Notes under the pieces: generated by a model
Seen by the model: only the letters and a program-made list of their open reading frames with translations
Database searches by the model: none
Told to the model about the DNA's origin: nothing
Made by a program: the position numbers and the translations under genes
From: Acanthochromis polyacanthus
Lineage: Eukaryota; Chordata; Actinopteri; Pomacentridae
DNA length: 64,000 nucleotides
Reading direction: 5' to 3'
NCBI RefSeq assembly: GCF_021347895.1
Contig: NC_067129.1
Coordinates: 34,385,690-34,449,689, forward strand
In this document: piece after piece, positions 58,838-64,000 of the stretch
Layout: each line of letters starts with the position of its first letter
How positions within the stretch are numbered: the first letter of the stretch is position 1

Positions 58838-59513
58838 TACTGACAGCCAATAGAAACTTTGAGGTAGAAATGTACGCACAATTCTACTTGTAGGGGGGTT
58901 GTAATTATTCATTATGGATTTACTGATGATCTAGTGCCCTGGTAGTTGAGATAATGATGAGTTGTCATTTTGTCATGATTCATTGCACATGGGTTGGTCA
59001 CTTTGCAAAAGTGAACCAAATACACACCAAGCAATACTCAGTGAGTATCTGCACAATTTGAGAATGGGTTTGAAGGCCTATATAAAGGCCCACAAAAAGG
59101 CCACCATTGTTAGTCCAGTGAACAGCATCATGCCGCGCCTATCACATGAACAACGTCTCCGGGCACTGGGTATGGTGGAGGCCGGTTTGAGCTACAGTGA
59201 TGTAGCCAGGCGTATGGGCTGTTCCCAACCCACAATCAGAACCTGGTCCAAAGCATGCGCCGACGGATTGCTGCCTGCATCGAAGCAAATGGAGGCCATA
59301 CTCGGTATTGACTGTTGTGACTTTGTGTTTGGCAGGTGCCGTTTTCTTTTGTGAAATTCTTTATTTTGAAATCATTCTTGAAACTTTAGATTTTTGTTTC
59401 TGTATGCCAATATGCTAAACAAATGATTCACATGAAGAAAATCCAGTTTTGGGCTTCAAAATAAAAATTATGTTGAAAAATATGGTCTCAAAGTTTCTAT
59501 TGACTGTCAATGT
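58838..59513 (+). mobile_element. Tc1-like deletion derivative, copy 2
   Basis: Same element as 17,969-18,642, in the opposite orientation. Left flank TA at 58,836-58,837 followed by TACTGACAGCCAATAGAAAC. The right end is GTTTCTATTGACTGTCAATG with its last bases mutated, so the right boundary (about 59,513) is approximate. The internal structure and deletion junction match copy 1, and sequence identity is very high along the whole length, which argues for recent spread of an already deleted element. Confidence 0.9.
59130..59354 (+). CDS. truncated Tc1 transposase: helix-turn-helix domain only (74 codons)
   Basis: Sister of the ORF at 18,127-18,351; it differs visibly by one residue in the N-terminal part (RLRALGM here, RLRTLGM there). 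The open frame extends upstream without a stop to an ATG at 58,962, but the family start is the MPRLSHEQ methionine at 59,130. The out-of-frame C-terminal remnant occupies 59,243-59,311 (LVQSMRRRI... to HTRY and TGA). It could at most bind the element's ends; it cannot transpose. Confidence 0.75.
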   Translation: MPRLSHEQRLRALGMVEAGLSYSDVARRMGCSQPTIRTWSKACADGLLPASKQMEAILGIDCCDFVFGRCRFLL

Positions 59514-59800
59514 CTATTGACCCATAAGCTGTGTCACTGCCAAAATTTAATCACTTGGTCCTTGTGTCATTTCTGACCTTCCCTGAACATTTCATCCAAA
59601 TCCGTTGGTCCGTTTTTGAGTAATTTTGCTAACAGACGGAATAACAGACGGACAAACGCACAACGATCGTCACATAACTCTGCCGTGTTCCTTGGCGAAG
59701 AATTGCTTAAAAAAATGATCCTTTTTAACCAAAATGACACAAAATGGCATAAAAACACATTGATTCTTATATAGGTCATTTTTGACCCACTTATGGCAGA
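59514..59800. repeat. retroposon-like fragment
   Basis: AACATTTCATCCAAATCCGT, AACAGACGGAATAACAGACG, CAACGATCGTCACATAACTC and CTTGGCGAAGAA resemble the 3-prime region of a widespread fish LINE-type repeat. Recalled from memory, so the class is uncertain. Confidence 0.4.
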
Positions 59801-60399
59801 GCGTAGGGTCCAATCAGTGGGTTCATCAGAGCCATTCAGGTGTTGCTCATTTTGGCTGCTGTTGGTGGAAAAACATCATTAAAACCTGCAGTAATGACAG
59901 CACTAGAAAAGAAATCTCCACACGGAATTAGAAGATGACTAAAGTGCGACATTAACGGTGCAAAGAGAGTCCTCCTGTGGTTCACAGTGTCCTAACTGTA
60001 TGCTGCAGGGAGCTCATATTCAATCAGACGAGGGGACAAAATGTGTTGTGATTAATTTCCTCTTGGCTCAAACCAAATTGACCATCTGGCTTCCCAAGAA
60101 CACACAGTGAGTGTAGGAGTGGACCTACTGACCCACTTCATTGTTCCATTCTTTGGCCCCTCAGGCCCCAACATTTCCTATATCTGGGTCAAGGACTCTG
60201 TGGGATGCAGTTGTGTATGTAAATGTAAACACATTTATATGGATATGTAGGACTACGTAGGGGGTCCTGCTGTGGAATATTCATGTGTCTTTTTGATCTC
60301 AACTAATTGCTTTGCTTTCACAATTTGGAAATGTAACATAATTTAGACGGCTCAGTATTTTCACAGTCATGCCAAAGCATCTCTTCATAAAAATGTTTC
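59801..60399. other. no gene recognised
   Basis: Unassigned sequence. Confidence 0.45.
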
Positions 60400-61421
60400 T
60401 GCAGTTCCTGAAACGTCCACTTGAAGCTGGTTCCAAAAGGGAGTCAATCCTTATAGACTTCCATGTTTAAATGTTTAAATTTTGCAGCAGAAATAAACAT
60501 GTTTACAGCCTTGTTTAAAGAATGTTTTGGTCTCTACGGCTAATTTTTCTGTTCATGGAAACAGCATGAAGGGCACATTTTTATATAACTCATCAGTTTA
60601 ATTGTATGAAGGCTTAAAATTTTGCATAATTAAGGGTGTAGTCACCATTGTTGTGAAATGTGAACTTTATATACTAATATAAAATACACTGATGTGCTGC
60701 TGCGGGATTTTTGAGTTTCTGAAACAAGAACTTTTTTGAAATTTGGAAAATGTATCATAATTTTGACATATTATAATCTCTATTATCTCAGTTGTACCAG
60801 ATATCTTGTGTGTCTGAGCATGTGTAGGTTTTCAGTTTTTTTCCACTCTCCTAGCAGGACGTGTGTTAAAGCTGATGGGTCAGATTCAAACACAGATTAA
60901 GGGTACATGTGAGGCTGTTCAGATGAGTTCACACCTGTTTGGATTCCCCCAAACCTCCACAGATCATCTCTCAGGTAGGTTGTAATAATTCGAACAGGAC
61001 GATGTTACTGAAAGGCAGCTACATGGTGAACTTGAAAAACTGTAATGTGAACTGATGTTAAAATATTGAACTGTTTCAGATTTTGTGACATATTTGAATC
61101 ATTCGCACAAGTTTCTTATGTCAGTCACTGAAATAAACTTGTTGTGTCAAAACAACTGACTCTGTCTCCACATGTGGCTGAGATTTAAAGCTTGCAGTCA
61201 GGCTAACCTGTAGCACACCTGGCGCCGGCAGCTGGAAAAATATATCATGTTAACAGTTCCAGGTAGGCTTACAAACTGAATTTAACCCTTTTAGAATCAG
61301 TTTTCCCTTTTGTTTCAGCTAGGCTGCTACTTTGAAATCTGATAAGTGAAGTCAAAACAGACATGCAATTCCTAAACTCTCCACTAGAGGCTGGTTGAAA
61401 AAATGAGACAATCCTTCATTA

Positions 61422-61975
61422 CCTGGGTTTCTATTACAGTTTTTCACAAAATAAAAGCGATATTTCTAAAATTTCGACAAAGTATATTTGCGCTTTGAAC
61501 GTGTTTCCATTGAAGGTTGTTCTGGGCAGAAGCATCGTAACTCTCGTAAAATATCATCCCGGGAGATTTCACTGCAGGAAGATGGATGCCCAAAACCTGT
61601 TTCTATCTCCTTATAACACTCTGCATTCCTCTGCTGTTTGCTGTCTAGTATGGCAGTGATGTTTTTCTCAAGAATAATGGTAAGAAAACCCTCGGTCTCC
61701 TCTTCTGTCCACACGTACCGCGCCACATTTACTCAGAGAGAACTGGTCATGTGACCAGGTACGTCATGCCCAGTGACGTATAATTGTGGATAAAGTGTTT
61801 CCATTGCACTTTTGCGATATTTTTCAATATCGAAACATCTGAAAAACCACATCATGAGAGCGTAAAAACTTTTTAGCGATATTTTAGTCCTTTTTCGAAA
61901 TTCAGGTGTTTCAATTACCAGTTTATATTGCGCTATTTACATTTTGCGCACATCTAAGGGTAATGGAAACCCAAC
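61422..61975 (-). mobile_element. TA-flanked DNA transposon with Myb/SANT-like ORF, copy 2
   Basis: 554 bp, TA at 61,420-61,421 and 61,976-61,977. Ends CCTGGGTTTCTATTACAG and, from the right, GTTGGGTTTCCATTACCC. Near-identical in length and content to 2,657-3,211, same orientation. It splits a dispersed fish repeat whose two halves are at 61,380-61,420 and 61,978-62,090 (compare the uninterrupted version at 60,400-60,560). Confidence 0.82.
61466..61726 (-). CDS. Myb/SANT-like DNA-binding ORF (86 codons), transposon-borne
   Basis: MARYVWTEEETEGFLTIILE, then KNITAILDSKQQRNAEC, YKEIETGFGHP, ending RKYTLSKF and stop. Resembles the N-terminal trihelix/Myb domain of DNA-transposon accessory proteins, which bind terminal sequences. 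The last 25 codons reach into the terminal-repeat region, so this may be a deleted gene whose natural C-terminus is lost. No transposase is nearby. Probably non-functional or a non-autonomous relic. Confidence 0.55.
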   Translation of the reverse strand: MARYVWTEEETEGFLTIILEKNITAILDSKQQRNAECYKEIETGFGHPSSCSEISRDDILRELRCFCPEQPSMETRSKRKYTLSKF

Positions 61976-62100
61976 TACTGACCTCCATGTTAAAATGTTT
62001 AAAGTTTGCAGCAGAAATAAACATGTTTACAGCCTGGTATGAAGAATGTTTCAGTCTCTAAAGCTTTCTTTCCCATTCACGACGACTTTACAGATGTTGA

Positions 62101-62959
62101 ATTTTAAGATATCTCACCTGTACTGAATTTAACCTTCGGGGATGAATAAAGTGATTCTGATTCTGATTCTGTATGAATTACATCAGGGCTTAAAGTTGTA
62201 CATATTTGTGGTTTGACCACTTTGAGAGACGAATCAGATCCATTGCAAGACAGCTGTTGCATGACTGGCCTCAGTTTTATTCACATTCTGCCTCTTTGCC
62301 TATTTTTAGCTGGGAATCAGGCAGAGATTACAGCTCTTAGAGATACACTATGAAGCTTTAAAACTGCTCCTTGTGAAATCTATTGGTTTCTTCTTTATAT
62401 AAGGTCTAGGCTTTCTACTAAATAGGCACATTTTTTGGCCACTTGGGGGCAGCAGAGACACACTTCTAAACAGAATACTGACATATCTCATTTTAGGTTA
62501 GCTGGCTGGGAAATAAAGATAACCATGAATAACTATACCAGCCTACGCCTCTAAAGCCCAATATTCCAAGCTGTAAAAAAAGAGACCTGCTCACTGTGAC
62601 GGAGCACCGGTGAATGCCCCGTCATTCCCCGGCGACGTGTGTCTCTCTCTTGCTCCGTGCTGGTGAGTGCCGGGCCCAGAGAGTGCACCGCCGTTCCCTG
62701 TGCATGTGCTACGTTTGGTCTAAATCATGCATCATCATTTTAATGCACTGTTTGCCACCACCGGACTTTTGTGCTGGCTGCGGTCGACGTCCGAGGGTGG
62801 ACACTCGGCGTCGATGCGCCACACACATACACACACGCTCACCTGCTGTTGCTGCATCCTGGTCACCCTTCCATAGATCAAGTCCAGCTGCTTTCATGGT
62901 ACGCCGTAAAAGCACTGGGTGGCGCGCTTTTTCATATCATGTGACATGAAACCTTCCAT
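62101..62959. other. retroposon-like tail and GC-rich unassigned sequence
   Basis: 62,131-62,171 (TTCGGGGATGAATAAAGTGA, TTCTGATTCTG) looks like a CR1/Rex-type retroposon 3-prime tail. 62,590-62,940 is GC- and CpG-rich with open frames on both strands (62,614-62,949; 62,709-62,915) but no recognisable domain. Confidence 0.35.
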
Positions 62960-63460
62960 TATTGGGGAAGAGATTATTAAATATGTGTCTGGCGGGTTGT
63001 AAAACCTGTTTGGGAAGCCAGTAATTAATTTATTTGTTTACTTATTTTCACTACTGAAATGTATTCTATTGGAAAGATTTGAAAATCTTTATATGAGGTG
63101 TTGTTTTTGCCTTGAACCCTCTGTTGGTAAGTTGGTGGTTGCCCAGGGGAGGAGCTAGGGGTATAAAAGAGAGCAGTGGTTCATTGTGTGCTTGGACAAG
63201 CTAGTCACATTGTGGGTGACCAGCTGCAAAAATTGTGAGGTTTTTGTTTCCAAATGTAAATGCTTTATTTGTGTACCTTTTGCTGCAGTGATTTTTTTTC
63301 CCTCGTCACCTTTTTCACCGCTGTTTTGGAACAATGGGTGCTAAATAAACAAAAAAACACTGAAGCATGGTCATCTGAGCCATCACTACTTTCCTGCAGA
63401 ATCGAACCCCTTGTGGTTTTAAGAGAAGTTCTGTGCTGTAACTAACATTTTGTACAGAAT
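62960..63460 (+). mobile_element. LTR-like segment (possible solo LTR)
   Basis: Features in LTR order: GC-richer promoter-like part (CCCAGGGGAGGAGCTAGGGG) with TATAAAAG at about 63,162-63,169, then about 170 bp later an AATAAA (63,343-63,348), then sequence ending near CTGTAACTAACA (63,437-63,449). The general layout resembles Gypsy-type LTRs of fish. I could not find a matching 5-bp target duplication or a second LTR, so both boundaries and the class remain uncertain. The frame at 63,260-63,445 is not meaningful. Confidence 0.4.
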
Positions 63461-63647
63461 CCCTGAGTCTTTCCATCATTGTGAGGCTCTCTGGTTTGTT
63501 CCTGTACAGAGACTAAAACTGCACTACAGGTGAAACTTAAACAGAAGAGCTGGTTGGTGGATTTTTACAGATTTACTCCAGTTGCTGTTTTTCATGAGCA
63601 CAGCCGCCCGAATACGGGCCGCTTTGAGATGCGCTAAAGTATTTTGC

Positions 63648-63992
63648 TTAATTGACCAACGCTGCAAACTCGATGATAGAAACATTATACACCGATGGAA
63701 AGCTTAGATTCTCATGAATCCGCCGGTATAAACCACTTTCAGATGTGATTACCACAGCGGGTAATATAAACACATTTGTCTGACAAACAACGAATATCCA
63801 TCCGTCCGTTACGGCTTTAACGTACACAGCGCGACTCACATTTGCGGGTTCATTATTACACACAGATGAAAATATTCCAAAAAAAATGGCCATAATCCAA
63901 CCTTGGACATCCAGACGAAACAAGCCAGTAAAATATTTTGTCCAAAACATGTCTTGAAGTCGGTATATAATCCACGAATAGGTCGTTTTCAA
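63648..63992 (-). CDS. unidentified open frame near the window edge
   Basis: 114 codons open on the minus strand from an ATG at 63,992, 9 bases from the window end, to TAA at 63,648; the frame may extend beyond the window. The peptide (MKTTYSWIIYRLQDMFWTKY...ITSESGLYRRIHENLSFPSV) has mixed composition, including several hydrophobic stretches, and no motif I recognise. Downstream of the stop is a short palindrome CCCGTATTCGGGCGG (complement of about 63,606-63,620). It could be a transposon fragment or an exon. I have no functional assignment. Confidence 0.3.
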   Translation of the reverse strand: MKTTYSWIIYRLQDMFWTKYFTGLFRLDVQGWIMAIFFGIFSSVCNNEPANVSRAVYVKAVTDGWIFVVCQTNVFILPAVVITSESGLYRRIHENLSFPSVYNVSIIEFAALVN

Positions 63993-64000
63993 GGAAATGC

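Larger units (their letters stand above)
60400..62100. repeat. dispersed fish repeat, two partial copies
   Basis: Copy 1: CCACTTGAAGCTGGTTCCAA, CCTTATAGACTTCCATGTTT, TGCAGCAGAAATAAACATGT, TTACAGCCTTGTTTAAAGAA (60,418-60,560). Copy 2: CCACTAGAGGCTGGTTGAAA (61,381), then the transposon at 61,422-61,975, then GACCTCCATGTTAAAATG, TGCAGCAGAAATAAACATGT, TTACAGCCTGGTATGAAGAA (61,980-62,090). The sequence between (60,600-61,370) is unassigned. Confidence 0.7.

Overview
The window is vertebrate, almost certainly teleost fish, non-coding DNA. There are no prokaryotic-style genes and no operons. It has intron-type splice signals, and several DNA transposons with readable ends and target-site duplications: Tc1/mariner, hAT and piggyBac types, plus a TA-flanked element carrying a Myb/SANT-like ORF. 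Class II miniature elements at this density, together with the Tc1 family and the '3-prime ...GGATGGATGG' retroposon tail, are typical of ray-finned fish. The species cannot be told from the sequence.

Gene content is very thin. The only convincing protein-coding piece of a host gene is a minus-strand first coding exon at 27,301-27,364: a good start context, a 21-codon signal-peptide-like segment, then a GT splice donor in phase 1, preceded by a CT-rich 5-prime UTR. The gene would continue to the left, towards coordinate 1, so much of 1-27,300 may be its first intron. I could not name the gene. A possible 38-nt internal exon on the minus strand at 40,702-40,739 is weaker. All other long reading frames are shadows of repeats or low-complexity DNA, apart from transposon remnants.

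Layout. 1-1,000: tandem repeat. 2,590-3,770: ~125-bp satellite split by a 555-bp TA-flanked transposon. 5,040-6,400, 11,510-12,680 and 13,400-17,130: arrays of one ~245-300-bp repeat (array family A). 7,330-10,800: a second array (family B) interrupted by a hAT-like element that itself holds another hAT; family B reappears inverted at 17,400-19,030, interrupted by a Tc1-type element. 19,534-20,054, 23,055-23,588 and 57,190-57,714: three copies of a piggyBac-type miniature element with a central hairpin. 21,556-22,394: two Tc1-type miniature elements, one with a retroposon inside. 27,690-30,720: array family C with a hAT inside. 33,430-35,100: GGTT minisatellite, TA/TG/CA microsatellite and a fold-back element. 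36,570-42,460: microsatellites, GGTT arrays, flank duplications and a 655-bp hAT. 44,661-46,264: a nearly full-length but broken Tc1 transposon. 46,511-48,950: tandem repeats. 49,940-52,720: strand-asymmetric low-complexity arrays. 54,602-56,058: a hAT whose interior is a minisatellite. 58,838-59,513: second copy of the deleted Tc1 element. 60,400-62,100: a dispersed repeat split by the second copy of the TA-flanked Myb-ORF transposon. 62,960-63,460: LTR-like sequence.

I did not find a new biological system. The most informative observations are: (i) two copies of a Tc1 derivative sharing one internal deletion while both keep an intact 74-codon helix-turn-helix ORF; (ii) insertions that split arrays and so expose their exact empty sites; (iii) the inverted and tandem duplications of the array families; and (iv) the unidentified signal-peptide exon.
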